The position numbers and the translations under genes were made by a program. The notes below the pieces were generated by a model. The model had not been told where the DNA came from. It worked only from the letters and a program-made list of their open reading frames with translations, and ran no database searches. Below, in pieces: positions 12,001 through 15,145 of a stretch of DNA of 18,118 nt (positions are counted from its first letter, which is position 1; every line of letters starts with the position of its first letter). Source of the DNA: a bacterium (lineage in GTDB: Bacteria; Patescibacteriota; Minisyncoccia; Moranbacterales; UBA2206); the NCBI GenBank assembly GCA_021779205.1, contig JAJYBE010000017.1, forward strand, positions 1-18,118, written 5' to 3'.

Positions 12001-12780
12001 TCCAGTCTGAGAACATTGACGGCCGTTTCTGTTTTAGGAAAAAAGAAAAAGCAGGGCATGGTTTATGACGCGGAAACAGGCAAGCCGATTTCCGGAGCAA
12101 TGGTGGGAATTATCAGTGAAAATGGAAGATCTCGCGAAATGAAAACTACGGATAAAAATGGTGGGTATGCTTTTCTTGTTCCGGCAGGAGAATATCGATT
12201 AGTTGCGCGTAAGTTCGGTTATGAAACATTTGCCTCTTGGCGCGATAGGGATAAATTTAACGCTTTTTATGAAGGCTATTATACTGAAGGGGAAATTATT
12301 AAAGTAACTAATGTGGATGGCGGAGAGGTGATTAGTGTTAATATTCCAATGAAAAAGAAAGAATTTCATATCCTTAATCTTAGATTGAATACCGAAACAA
12401 TTTTAATTTGGTTGTTTTTCACAGGCTTTGCTTTTAGTGTTTGGTCGGCGTTTGCCTATGTGAGCAAGATTAATTTAATAATAGTTGCCATTTATTTTGC
12501 AATGATTGTTTTTAGATTGTTTACAACAAGACAGAAAAATTGGGGAAAACTAAATATGCCCAATGGAGCGCCGGCTTCCTTTGCAACTGTTTTGTTCTTT
12601 GAGAAAAACGAAGAGAATAAATTTATTGCACGTACGATTGCCGATGAACAAGGCCGTTTCGTTTTATTCCTTGATGCCGGAGAATATGTGATGGAGGTGA
12701 AAAAAGACAATTTAGTCATTAAAAAAAGCTTGTCTTTTATTGAGCGCAAAGCGGTAGAGAATGAGTTTGTTCTTGAATAG
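1..12780 (+). CDS. Giant modular surface protein (LamG / TIG / DUF2341 / Ig-like repeats), 5'-truncated by the window
   Basis: The reading frame is open from base 1 to a TAG at 12778-12780, so at least 4,259 residues are present and the true start lies upstream; the TTG at base 91 is only an internal codon. Residues are counted from base 1. Domain order: LamG-like (1-195), TIG domains (about 197-900, with DUF2341 and a ConA-like module at about 366-660), an Ig-like unit (902-1010), LamG cassette 2 (1089-1316), two NGTAWT beta domains (1324-1557), Ig-like repeats (about 1561-3500), a PGF-pre-PGF-like region (3781-3892), a polar linker, three hydrophobic segments and two prealbumin-like domains. 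Cysteines are rare. The protein is very likely exposed on the cell surface with its C-terminus anchored in the membrane. A role in adhesion or host contact is inference from LamG and TIG families. No catalytic motif was seen. The 12.8-kb frame has no interruption, so the gene appears intact and selected. Confidence 0.93.
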   Translation, partial: AITAYGSATQSTAQSKFGGSSAYFNGNGGYLSVPSSADWSLGSSDFTIDYWVNQTTLTSPWYNQQVHVNQWGAEGNMSSVLVTDNNKIEFVYTNNGLSSAAKFISSAGILNIGTWYHIAVVRSGSIITLYVNGSSVASGTETGSIFVGTSDLRVGLTHDTTNNATQYFNGYIDELRISKGIARWTANFTPPASPYGATTLSFGGIPATNVNLVNSTTLTATTPAHAIGTTDVIATNYDGQSATLTSGYTYNAPPTATSISPGTVYKTGGDMITITGTNFVATPAVTFGGTAATSVTMVNSTTLNVVTPAHTVGTFDVVVTNPDGQLTTLANGITFRELTPTITAVSPNYGPTNGGTNVTVTGANFAVMYNRPIVISNSGSDLSDYQVLITLDTASLISAGKMRSDCGDIRFLDSDKTTNLNYWIESGINTNATKIWVKIPSLLSGGKTIYLNYGNLSSVSQGNGTNTFDFFDDFNGNSIDNTKWSTGSNLTGFTIANGYLQGTNTTGFLVSNAAFTGSYIEEALVQRTTNATNGYQSAGFYSSASNAYGVLIHPSNNSFYIRSDATWNGPYTTSIPTDWVRTKVVSNGASSSVHLSGPISVTQSVSNSGLSSEYVRIGRRYDSDTSYINETYAGKWDWIFVRKYASVEPTLTMGSEVGSLALTFDGTPATNVNLVNSTTLTATTPAHTVGTADVTVTNYDGQSATLTSGYIFNSPPSVTNITPASGDNDQSSFTINVSGINFTSGLTAKLVKSGSSDVNCLISNYTNSSFTCGINLLNIAPGNWDFVVTNPDSQTSTLTGGFLVNDANPTISSISPNTVGNNENNFNFTISGTNIDSGATIKFSMNGQTDITVANPVISGDGKTVSGSFNPFGIKSGQWNLSITNPSGQSVTKTNALTINSVPVKLVFLNAPKTIKPHLASSNFQIQLQDAHNDPSTFSSDTNLNLTTTSASGVFSALSSPWSNVNSIVIPANQSAIVFYYQDSIETTATITVSANNVASASQQIITDKNAPYTWPFDNPSDYIYDTNKVNVVNSNAIIKPTISNQTDSSIVFNATNESKFIQQDAANGTDFNSANAVLHSGSGIADSYTKLLLHGDGTGSAFVDSSSTPKAVTAYGSATQSTAQSEFGGSSMYFNGSSSYASTPLTTDWTFSNAPFSIDAWVFVNSFSTNAYAHAAPIVSAGRDYSDYGWGLWLASSDGAEANTSIGLAMTTSGSWSTSVSSSTFSGFHFSAWNYIAISGDGTNLRFFFNGNLISTKAYSSIPTPTTLGLRVGNALFDPSGGYALSLNGYIDELRISKGIARWTSNFTPPTSPYAGSFPTSQPYYITTGTNQINTSTWNQINNVTIAETEPTGTALKYLVSFDGRNTWKKWNGTAWTNSSLANLSTEGMSKTDIESLTATEWQGSGGFVAGTTNTLDLAVSLQTSDATQTPTISQVNFNYGKIVYDNTNPEITNSSSATVAYSKLTSFTEAPSLNNQGSFAYQLSPNGTNWYWWNGTAWTAATDTVTQANKATDINANITSFAATVGFGNLSFRAFLISNGTQKTELDGISVGYELFPYKYVLVNSPSTLKQDQIGTFTLQAQDQYGNAFPVVNDTTVSLGTTNSTTGLFAIDLNEDPSTRWDHTALTLLAGSSGATFYYKDSAKGNVTITVNPPTGQNSIPATQIVSIITKFKFLVTGITNPIPETVASSVTIQAVDDSNMPLFDYVGTVHFTSTDANAILPGNTDITAQMLGGKTFINGVVMKTKGAWCVTATDTSDSNITGQQCNIQVLDPPLGTPSKLKITTPQQYIAINNTSSPITVQLQDMAGQPALATANTNIYIYDSSDTNGQLSTDGSTWVSATANSFNFVIPAGYTSGNFFYRNTATPGIYNLVASDDNSPTVDYGLTNDSQAINISAGSVDHFSIDTSVPSLTAGEIFGPIAISMRDIANNYATQANQQIIYLSDSLAGAGFSLDGSSNWSSVLPIYILPGEYQKTFYYKNTLSGTHTITVSDANPADGATGIKDASAMVTVNTGSFSQLIFSNFPANLTTGQTATIPVSFQDQYGNVIITQTTTDLYLYSSSSDTTFSSNHLNILAGATGTSFTFQQMKYSATPVTITLSDNATAPDGATGLADATGTVTINSGTIDKFVVTPTSQTLTAGTESQAFQIETRNQYDIPTAQATDLPIYLTSDGNYEFSASPSPGWTKITQLTLPANQTDLTFYYKNTLSGTHTITVSDANPADGATGIKDASAMVTVNPQNPVSMQLAQQIGTGSAGQMIGAYDLIFEDQYGNQANLTNNLDINLSSDFSNGAFYQTSSSTTSLTSITVPSGQSKTSLYFKSQIVQSGTLTFSSSLGTVTQALTVDAGTLTSISLNSANNNYLAGDKTNSINFSFLNAFGVAIPQTSDVTVSFSSSSANGKFDTSLSGSFDGSITSVIVPAGQTGGSFYYTDNKAETAVISVSAQGKTSNNLNLVFSAGPLDYFSFLTNPQTIAQGVSSGTMTIQGYDKFDNTVSMANDVNLSLTSESSDASFSTSSTSWTGTGSLVFPKNAQTLSFYYKDNIVGVKNIFVNSALGIVSQTETITEKPAVNAQATQLLFQTAPQTLIKDETGIINFYLADGSGNYISATQATNVSVSSSDSNVQFLNDQGQWVSALSITINAGETLKSFSFKSSAVGSPVISISATGLTGASQAETIIIGIPAKIAIISVDNSNVNTWVPITIQVQTADGIPVKAGSNVGIKFTASPDGTTNNFSAGYPWNLLPSYDFTINANSSEAKIYFKRSQVGTVNLNFSDNNSLGWNATKSITFIDPPTALSFSSAAQIKSAGEDSNLITVQLKNSSGAAIATPIDLNLYLSSDSASGQFSQNAGSGWSAISTIIMPAGQSEASFYYHDTTAGSWIIKVSDQSGQTDTGYVDASQSFIVNSGAVESLNFITGEQTLELNQVSNPITVQTQDHYGNVKNVDSDLPIYLYSSLSGQFSADNAFTNPVTALKIPAGKSTQSFYYRNTGATGTDKITVSDKNPLDDPDQGIINAVQNETIVLGNPAKLVFLNMPATLSNGDSSGAITVKLTNNFGGDVPVDAAWGDLNISLATSSSDGYFATDLNGSWTVTQLVVPVGKNSATFYYKDFKAGSSLITASGQFTLNSGMTLTNASSYISIGTLPPSKIIFTTAVSSVIANHPTTVWQIQTQNKWNYPTAPTSDQTIYLRSNSATGSFSLDGTTWGINAFILKSGTNSASFYYKDSQAGTATITAADNLPINPDTNMTNATANLTIQPQVATALRVVNIADPQIQGNPSSMVVMAVDSDGYVVSSYAGTIDSIKAYDQSTNKQEDAFLPATPYTFNPAVDRGIKTFTNGVSFYATGEKTVEAIAKDGLTGKQTDITVLSGSSGTIKKVAFSPGTKMLLDKNAVTQILVQLQDGNGNPVNNDLIGGFPVEIDTDSKTAEFSLDGINWKQVNSQALTIPRYLSFTSFYYRDNVTGDYQLSAKDQVNGTDNSLIENGTLDLEIASGPPAYLQITGSANQIAGQSQQITITVKDSEGNTVKSFQGENAITFTGANIAISGDRPTCKDKDGKAIEFGLPVNLDFSSGVATAQMTLYLAENAQIEASYNGSIVSNNSADTGLSVVVSPGDPSGAKSLLDVAPNPQKINSSVALFVTPKDAYENVINNNALSVVLNISGANPQTNIVLAYDNQSQKYLGSYIPLASGIDQISGKINSETIGQDTDGKSDGVYNEIIEAADSVVIVDSCDYLNVDSYTSSQIVLSFCFDQKNNQSLNIDSGKNGGTNLEKIELKNNSGLTKGTLTLEKLNEWPNSVPNKDNYSMLPYIFYRYIHIKQDLSSGSLNSINGDFGIDKSWISDNNIAETFFIGTDKKANNFSYNDGDSCIKKCTQLSISVNTNWDYLFIGGKGEIDVAQNTPNTTTTDSGKKEKPAVTEPQQQQISDNSLVDNGDNQKGATDNINNSNNVNGLRPALLESYYGKNYLGMLGGKNMATATAILAAAGAAAASAPSLGMILSSLRTLTAVSVLGKKKKQGMVYDAETGKPISGAMVGIISENGRSREMKTTDKNGGYAFLVPAGEYRLVARKFGYETFASWRDRDKFNAFYEGYYTEGEIIKVTNVDGGEVISVNIPMKKKEFHILNLRLNTETILIWLFFTGFAFSVWSAFAYVSKINLIIVAIYFAMIVFRLFTTRQKNWGKLNMPNGAPASFATVLFFEKNEENKFIARTIADEQGRFVLFLDAGEYVMEVKKDNLVIKKSLSFIERKAVENEFVLE
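7..77 (+). repeat. Direct repeat A1 (5' end of LamG cassette)
   Basis: 71 bp matching 3340-3410 with three mismatches that I could count (at bases 46, 64 and 65). The spacing is 3,333 bp, a whole number of codons. Confidence 0.95.
501..585 (+). repeat. Direct repeat B1 (3' end of LamG cassette)
   Basis: 85 bp highly similar to 3861-3945 and encoding the YIDELRISKGIARWT closing motif. The spacing is 3,360 bp, 27 bp more than for repeat A, so the two cassettes differ in central length. Confidence 0.92.
604..744 (+). repeat. Direct repeat C1 (second half of a TIG domain)
   Basis: About 141 bp highly similar to 1990-2130 at a spacing of 1,386 bp (462 codons). It encodes ATNVNLVNSTTLTATTPAH and the following VTNYDGQSATLTSGY-like strands. 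Both copies are notably richer in C than the surrounding DNA. Confidence 0.9.
1990..2130 (+). repeat. Direct repeat C2 (second half of a TIG domain)
   Basis: Partner of 604-744. In each case the repeat directly follows a concanavalin-like module. Confidence 0.9.
2704..3030 (+). other. Single Ig-like FYYxD-type repeat unit between the TIG block and LamG cassette 2
   Basis: This unit shows the same plan as the long downstream array: a KLVFLNAP opening strand, an IQLQDAHND strand, a TTSASGVFS stretch, IPANQSA and then FYYQD, finishing with TITVSANN. It is separated from the main array by LamG cassette 2 and the NGTAWT domains, which suggests that those modules were inserted into an older repeat array. 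That last step is inference. Confidence 0.7.
3340..3410 (+). repeat. Direct repeat A2 (5' end of LamG cassette)
   Basis: Partner of 7-77, in the same reading frame; both encode TAYGSATQSTAQS followed by a FGGSS strand. Confidence 0.95.
3861..3945 (+). repeat. Direct repeat B2 (3' end of LamG cassette)
   Basis: Partner of 501-585, in the same frame, with scattered mismatches. Confidence 0.92.
3970..4670 (+). other. Two tandem beta domains carrying a WNGTAWT motif
   Basis: The first domain (about 3970-4330) contains YLVSFDGRNTWKKWNGTAWT and the second (about 4355-4670) YQLSPNGTNWYWWNGTAWT, each followed by a polar segment and a hydrophobic closing strand (SQVNFNYG and ISVGYEL). They are diverged duplicates with no stretch of near-identical DNA. 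I do not recognise a named family. Placement next to LamG cassettes suggests an extracellular structural or binding role. Confidence 0.6.
5932..6044 (+). repeat. Direct repeat D1 in the Ig-like array
   Basis: 113 bp identical to 6610-6722 except at two positions, both synonymous third-base changes in the Thr-Gly codons of the GATGI stretch. It encodes FYYKNTLSGTHTITVSD and the following strand. Confidence 0.96.
6610..6722 (+). repeat. Direct repeat D2 in the Ig-like array
   Basis: Partner of 5932-6044, at an exact in-frame spacing of 678 bp (226 codons, two repeat units). Confidence 0.96.
11341..11676 (+). other. PGF-pre-PGF-like domain before the membrane anchor
   Basis: Residues 3781-3892 contain YIFYRYIHIK, a stretch ending in DFGIDKSWISDNNI, and a closing strand with WDYLFIGG. 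This order resembles the PGF-pre-PGF family of archaeal and bacterial surface proteins, where an F-x-V-x-K-S-W-I-x-x-N-x-I strand precedes a terminal F-A-I-G-G-like strand. The resemblance is from memory of family motifs and no profile search was done. A polar, Thr/Gln/Asn-rich linker (11680-11860) follows and leads to the first hydrophobic segment. Confidence 0.5.
11926..12777 (+). other. C-terminal membrane anchor with two prealbumin-like domains
   Basis: A hydrophobic, alanine-rich segment (residues 3976-4013) is followed by KKKK at 4014-4017. Next is a carboxypeptidase-regulatory-like domain (about 4018-4115: GMVYDAETGKPISGAMV, TTDKNGGYAFLVPAGEYRLVA), then a helical hairpin (about 4131-4155 and 4158-4176) ending in TTRQKNWGK. 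A second domain of the same fold closes the protein (NGAPASFATVLFF, TIADEQGRFVLFLDAGEYVMEV). By the positive-inside rule the large N-terminal part is outside and both small domains face the cytoplasm; this topology is inference. Confidence 0.65.
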
Positions 12781-12856
12781 ATATTTGTTTTTTTCTAATT
12801 TTTCCGAATTTAGTTTGCCTCGAAAAGTGCAAAATCGGGTGGACTCATACAGTTGC

Positions 12857-12885
12857 TTGATTTTTTTATTGTTTAGGTGTATAAT
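12857..12885 (+). promoter_or_regulatory. Sigma-70-type promoter for the RRM gene
   Basis: TTGATT at 12857-12862 and TATAAT at 12880-12885 are separated by 17 bp. The predicted start near 12892 gives a leader of about 130 nt before the ATG at 13024. The preceding stretch from 12781 shows only T-rich sequence and no convincing terminator for the giant gene. Confidence 0.7.
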
Positions 12886-12913
12886 TAACCTATTGTAAGT
12901 TTTCTCAAGCAGT

Positions 12914-13019
12914 TTTGCCTTATATGTGAATCTAAGGAAAAAGATCTTGAAACGTAGGTTTTAGGAGAAATAAGCTAAAAGAGAAGGTCGGCTTGCAAGA
13001 TAATTAAGTATAAGGCAAA
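12914..13019 (+). promoter_or_regulatory. Structured 5' leader that can sequester the ribosome-binding site of the RRM gene
   Basis: Three nested inverted repeats are visible. The outer one pairs 12914-12924 with 13009-13019 (11 bp, perfect). The middle one pairs 12944-12949 with 12996-13001, and the inner one pairs 12959-12964 with 12975-12980. The 3' arm of the outer stem contains AAGG (13012-13015), the only well-spaced Shine-Dalgarno-like sequence, 8 nt before the ATG. The folded form would hide it. Folding energy was not computed. Confidence 0.55.
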
Positions 13020-13023
13020 CAAT

Positions 13024-13347
13024 ATGGCACAAAAATTGTATGTAGGAGGACTTTCCTACTCAACAACACAAGACGGTTTGAAAGATTATTTCTCTCAAGC
13101 AGGAGCCGTAGCATCAGCTATTATCATCACTGATAAGATGTCTGGTCGTTCAAAAGGTTTCGGTTTTGTGGAAATGGGTTCTGACGAAGAAGCCCAAAAA
13201 GCTATCGAAATGTTTGACGGAAAAGAGTTCGAAGGAAGAACTTTGACTGTTAACGAAGCTCGTCCAATGGAGGAAAGACCAAGAACTGGCGGTTTCCGAA
13301 AACCAGGCGGCAATGATGGCGGTTTCCGCGGAGCAAAGAGATATTAA
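13024..13347 (+). CDS. Single-RRM RNA-binding protein
   Basis: A 107-residue protein with one RNA recognition motif and a short Gly/Arg-rich tail. RNP2 is LYVGGL at residues 5-10 and RNP1 is KGFGFVEM at 44-51; the aromatic residues Y6, F46 and F48 are the usual RNA-stacking positions. The fold ends near residue 82 with TLTVNEARP. The tail carries GGFRKPGG and GGFRGAKRY, typical of bacterial RRM proteins in cyanobacteria and other phyla, where they bind single-stranded RNA and are often cold- or stress-responsive. The gene is a single transcription unit, with its own promoter, a folded leader containing the AAGG site, and a strong terminator 20 bp after the stop. Abundant expression and control through the leader are inference. 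The start is clear: first ATG, 8 nt after AAGG, immediately before the conserved beta-1 strand. Confidence 0.95.
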   Translation: MAQKLYVGGLSYSTTQDGLKDYFSQAGAVASAIIITDKMSGRSKGFGFVEMGSDEEAQKAIEMFDGKEFEGRTLTVNEARPMEERPRTGGFRKPGGNDGGFRGAKRY

Positions 13348-13370
13348 TCTATTTCTGATACTTCAAAAAA

Positions 13371-13400
13371 ACAGCCCCGAGCAATCGGGGCTGTTTTTTA
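13371..13400 (+). terminator. Strong intrinsic terminator after the RRM gene
   Basis: A perfect 10-bp G+C-rich stem pairs 13371-13380 with 13385-13394 around a GCAA tetraloop and is followed by a T run (13395-13399). An A run at 13365-13370 could extend the stem. Confidence 0.93.
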
Positions 13401-13432
13401 TTGTTAAATATGACATGGAAAAGTGCAAGAGT

Positions 13433-13461
13433 TTGCAGGATAATCTTCTCGCTGGTATAAT
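13433..13461 (+). promoter_or_regulatory. Extended -10 promoter for the redox operon
   Basis: TTGCAG at 13433-13438, a 17-bp spacer and TATAAT at 13456-13461, with TG at 13453-13454 forming an extended -10. A start near 13468 gives a leader of about 34 nt before the ATG at 13502. Confidence 0.75.
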
Positions 13462-13501
13462 TTATAGAGTTGGAATCTAATTGAGCTAATCACGTTTTTT
13501 T

Positions 13502-13882
13502 ATGAGAAGAATCATATTGGGCGTTTTTTTATTTTTTGGAATATTTGTTTTTAGCGGTTGCGCCAATCAGCCAGTTGCAGTGACGGACAATTCTGCGATT
13601 ATTTTGTTTTACGGCGAGGAGTGTCCGCATTGCCAGATTGTGGAGAAATATATTGCCGATAACGATGTCAAAGCGAAAGTAGATTTTTCGGAGCGGGAAG
13701 TTAACCATGACAAGGCAAATGCTGATTTAATGGTGAAGAAGCAAGAAACTTGCAACCAGTTTGATAAGAATAATGTCGGAGCGGTGCCATTTCTTTGGAC
13801 GGCGGATAAGTGCTATCTCGGGCAAGATGAAATAACACAATTTTTTAAGGACAAAATCAGTGAAACAACTCAAAATAACTAA
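13502..13882 (+). CDS. Thioredoxin-like lipoprotein with a CPHC active site
   Basis: A 126-residue protein. Residues 1-19 form a lipoprotein signal (MRRI then a hydrophobic stretch, FSG-C) with the lipidated cysteine at C20. The mature part begins a thioredoxin-type fold: strand IILFYGEE, then the CPHC motif at 41-44, helix IVEKYI, and a GAVPFLW segment whose P96 fits the cis-proline next to the active site. Two more cysteines, C84 and C104, could form a structural or shuttle disulfide. CPHC is the motif of DsbA-type oxidants, so thiol oxidation or isomerisation outside the membrane is likely; the direction is inference. It is short for a DsbA, lacking a helical insertion. It overlaps the next gene by 23 bp, so the two are translated together. 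No Shine-Dalgarno precedes the ATG, but the signal sequence fixes the start. Confidence 0.85.
   Translation: MRRIILGVFLFFGIFVFSGCANQPVAVTDNSAIILFYGEECPHCQIVEKYIADNDVKAKVDFSEREVNHDKANADLMVKKQETCNQFDKNNVGAVPFLWTADKCYLGQDEITQFFKDKISETTQNN
13847..13851 (+). promoter_or_regulatory. Ribosome-binding site that supports the GTG start at 13860
   Basis: AAGGA lies inside the end of the lipoprotein gene, 8 nt before GTG. It is the best Shine-Dalgarno in the window and decides the start of the membrane-protein gene. Confidence 0.8.
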
Positions 13883-14384
13883 AAAATACTTTTACTTTTT
13901 GCCACTTTTATGGTTGTTTTTTGGTGCGTTTCCGGTGAGTGCCTTTTGCCCTGTTTGCGTGGTGGCAGTGGGCGCGGGACTTGAACTTTCGCATTATTTG
14001 GGGATTGACGATACGGTAACCGGTCTTTGGATTGGCGCATTGCTCGTGGCGCTCTCTGCATGGACTTTAGAGTGGCTAAAAAAGAAAAAAATTGACTCCA
14101 AGGGAAATGCGCTAGCAGTGTGCGCGGGTTATTATATGCTCACGATCGCACCGCTTTATTGGTATGGCCTCATGGGTCAAGCGCGGCACAGTTTTTGGGG
14201 CGTGGACAAACTATTACTGGGAATTATTTTTGGCAGCATGGCTTTCTATTTCGCTGGAATGTGGCATTTTAAATTAAAAAAGAAAAATGGTGGCAAAGTC
14301 TATTTTCCCTTTCAAAAAGTGGTGATCCCGGTCGGACTGCTAATGCTGTTGAGTTTCGCGTTTTATTTTTTAACCCGAAACTAA
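13860..14384 (+). CDS. Multi-spanning membrane protein with an FCPVC motif, probable redox partner
   Basis: A 174-residue protein starting at GTG behind a good AAGGA site. A signal-like first segment (residues 10-28, ending PVSA) is followed at once by FCPVC, placing C30 and C33 at the outer face of the membrane. Further hydrophobic segments lie near 52-72, 84-105, 116-137 and 154-171, separated by lysine-rich loops (KKKK 74-77, KLKKK 138-142) that should face the cytoplasm. A third cysteine, C88, lies in a membrane segment. I recall similar hypothetical proteins from Patescibacteria with the LGIDDTVTGLWIGALL stretch, but no named function. It is not DsbB, VKOR or CcdA by any motif I can see. 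Overlap with the CPHC lipoprotein gene and the exposed cysteine pair suggest that it exchanges electrons with it; this is inference. Confidence 0.8.
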   Translation: MKQLKITKKYFYFLPLLWLFFGAFPVSAFCPVCVVAVGAGLELSHYLGIDDTVTGLWIGALLVALSAWTLEWLKKKKIDSKGNALAVCAGYYMLTIAPLYWYGLMGQARHSFWGVDKLLLGIIFGSMAFYFAGMWHFKLKKKNGGKVYFPFQKVVIPVGLLMLLSFAFYFLTRN

Positions 14385-14392
14385 AAAAGCAT

Positions 14393-14438
14393 AACTTGCC
14401 ATTCATCAAAAAAATCCTTGAATTAAAAGCGGCAAGTT
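14393..14438 (+). terminator. Possible terminator hairpin overlapping the next promoter
   Basis: AACTTGCC (14393-14400) pairs perfectly with GGCAAGTT (14431-14438) around a 30-nt loop, and T residues follow. The stem is short and the loop long, so termination efficiency is doubtful. Confidence 0.4.
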
Positions 14439-14446
14439 TTTATAAT
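14418..14446 (+). promoter_or_regulatory. Promoter for the 191-residue conserved hypothetical gene
   Basis: TTGAAT at 14418-14423 and TATAAT at 14441-14446 with a 17-bp spacer. A start near 14453 gives a leader of about 50 nt. The -35 lies in the loop of the preceding hairpin. Confidence 0.65.
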
Positions 14447-14461
14447 CAGTAAATAAATATT

Positions 14462-14497
14462 TACAATTTGTATATTTGTACATATTTGTAATTTGCA
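14462..14497 (+). repeat. Cluster of four ATTTGTA/ATTTGCA heptamers in the leader
   Basis: Copies occur at 14466-14472, 14474-14480, 14484-14490 and, as ATTTGCA, 14491-14497. The first belongs to an 11-bp palindrome at 14462-14472 (TACAA-T-TTGTA). The cluster lies between the predicted transcription start and the ATG. It may be an operator, a leader element or simple A+T-rich sequence. Confidence 0.45.
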
Positions 14498-14504
14498 ACA
14501 CAAT

Positions 14505-15080
14505 ATGGAAGAAAACAAAATCAAAAGCCTTAATGACTTTGTGGAGAAAATAGATCAGATGAAAAAACAAGACAAGATGGATTTGTCATCGGATCAGGAT
14601 TTGAGTTTGGCGATTATGAATCTCATCAGTATCGAAGAGCACTTCTTTTTCACGGCGGAAAAAACCGGCAAAAGTGAATATTTTGATTTGTTGCAAGAAG
14701 TGCGGAAAATGCGCGGGGAACTTTTGCGCAAAATTATCAAGGAATATGAGGGAGAGGTTTGGTGCATCTCCAAGCATTTGCTGGCGGCTTCTATGAGGCT
14801 TATGGAGGTGGGCACAAAACAGCAGGGGATGGGAAATAAGGCGGAGGCGCAGGAGTTATTTCACAAATCCTACGATCTTTATGGGATGTTCTGGGCGCTC
14901 AATATGAAATTGATTGGAACGAACGATGTGAAAGAAGTGGCGGGAATGGAAGAAATGCAAAACTTAGGCATTGAGAAAATTCCGGAAAATGCTTTGAATA
15001 AAAATGACAAAAATCCATTGGGCTTTACGGGAAAACTGCGGGAACTGGTAAGAAAAGCAATTGATTGTTGCATCGAATAA
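14505..15080 (+). CDS. Conserved hypothetical cytoplasmic helical protein
   Basis: A 191-residue protein from the ATG at 14505. The frame is also open to a TTG at 14493, but the ATG gives a normal start and neither has a Shine-Dalgarno. The sequence is soluble and almost entirely helical, with no signal peptide or membrane segment. Notable stretches are SSDQDLSLAIMNLISIEEH, the basic-acidic region around RKMRGELLRKIIKEYEGE, WCISKHLLAASMRLMEVG and a C-terminal VRKAIDCCIE. The alternating helices with AEAQELFHKSYDLY look somewhat like a TPR-type helix pair. I recall closely similar unnamed proteins in Patescibacteria genomes, but no function. It has its own promoter. The predicted helical-bundle nature is what can be seen; any role would be a guess. 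Confidence 0.88.
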   Translation: MEENKIKSLNDFVEKIDQMKKQDKMDLSSDQDLSLAIMNLISIEEHFFFTAEKTGKSEYFDLLQEVRKMRGELLRKIIKEYEGEVWCISKHLLAASMRLMEVGTKQQGMGNKAEAQELFHKSYDLYGMFWALNMKLIGTNDVKEVAGMEEMQNLGIEKIPENALNKNDKNPLGFTGKLRELVRKAIDCCIE

Positions 15081-15145
15081 AATAGAAAGGGGAATGGTCG
15101 ATTTCTCTCTAATAATTTAAAGCTAATTAGTTAATTAAAAAACTT

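Noticed and set aside
12781..12850. A terminator directly after the giant gene
   Set aside because: The T-rich stretch has no G+C-rich stem before it; only short imperfect pairings (around 12804-12838) are possible and no T run follows them.
12822..13428. A shared 11-mer (GAAAAGTGCAA at 12822-12832 and 13418-13428) upstream of two promoters
   Set aside because: The distance to the -10 box differs (58 and 38 bp), and a shared 11-mer is expected by chance in a window of this size.
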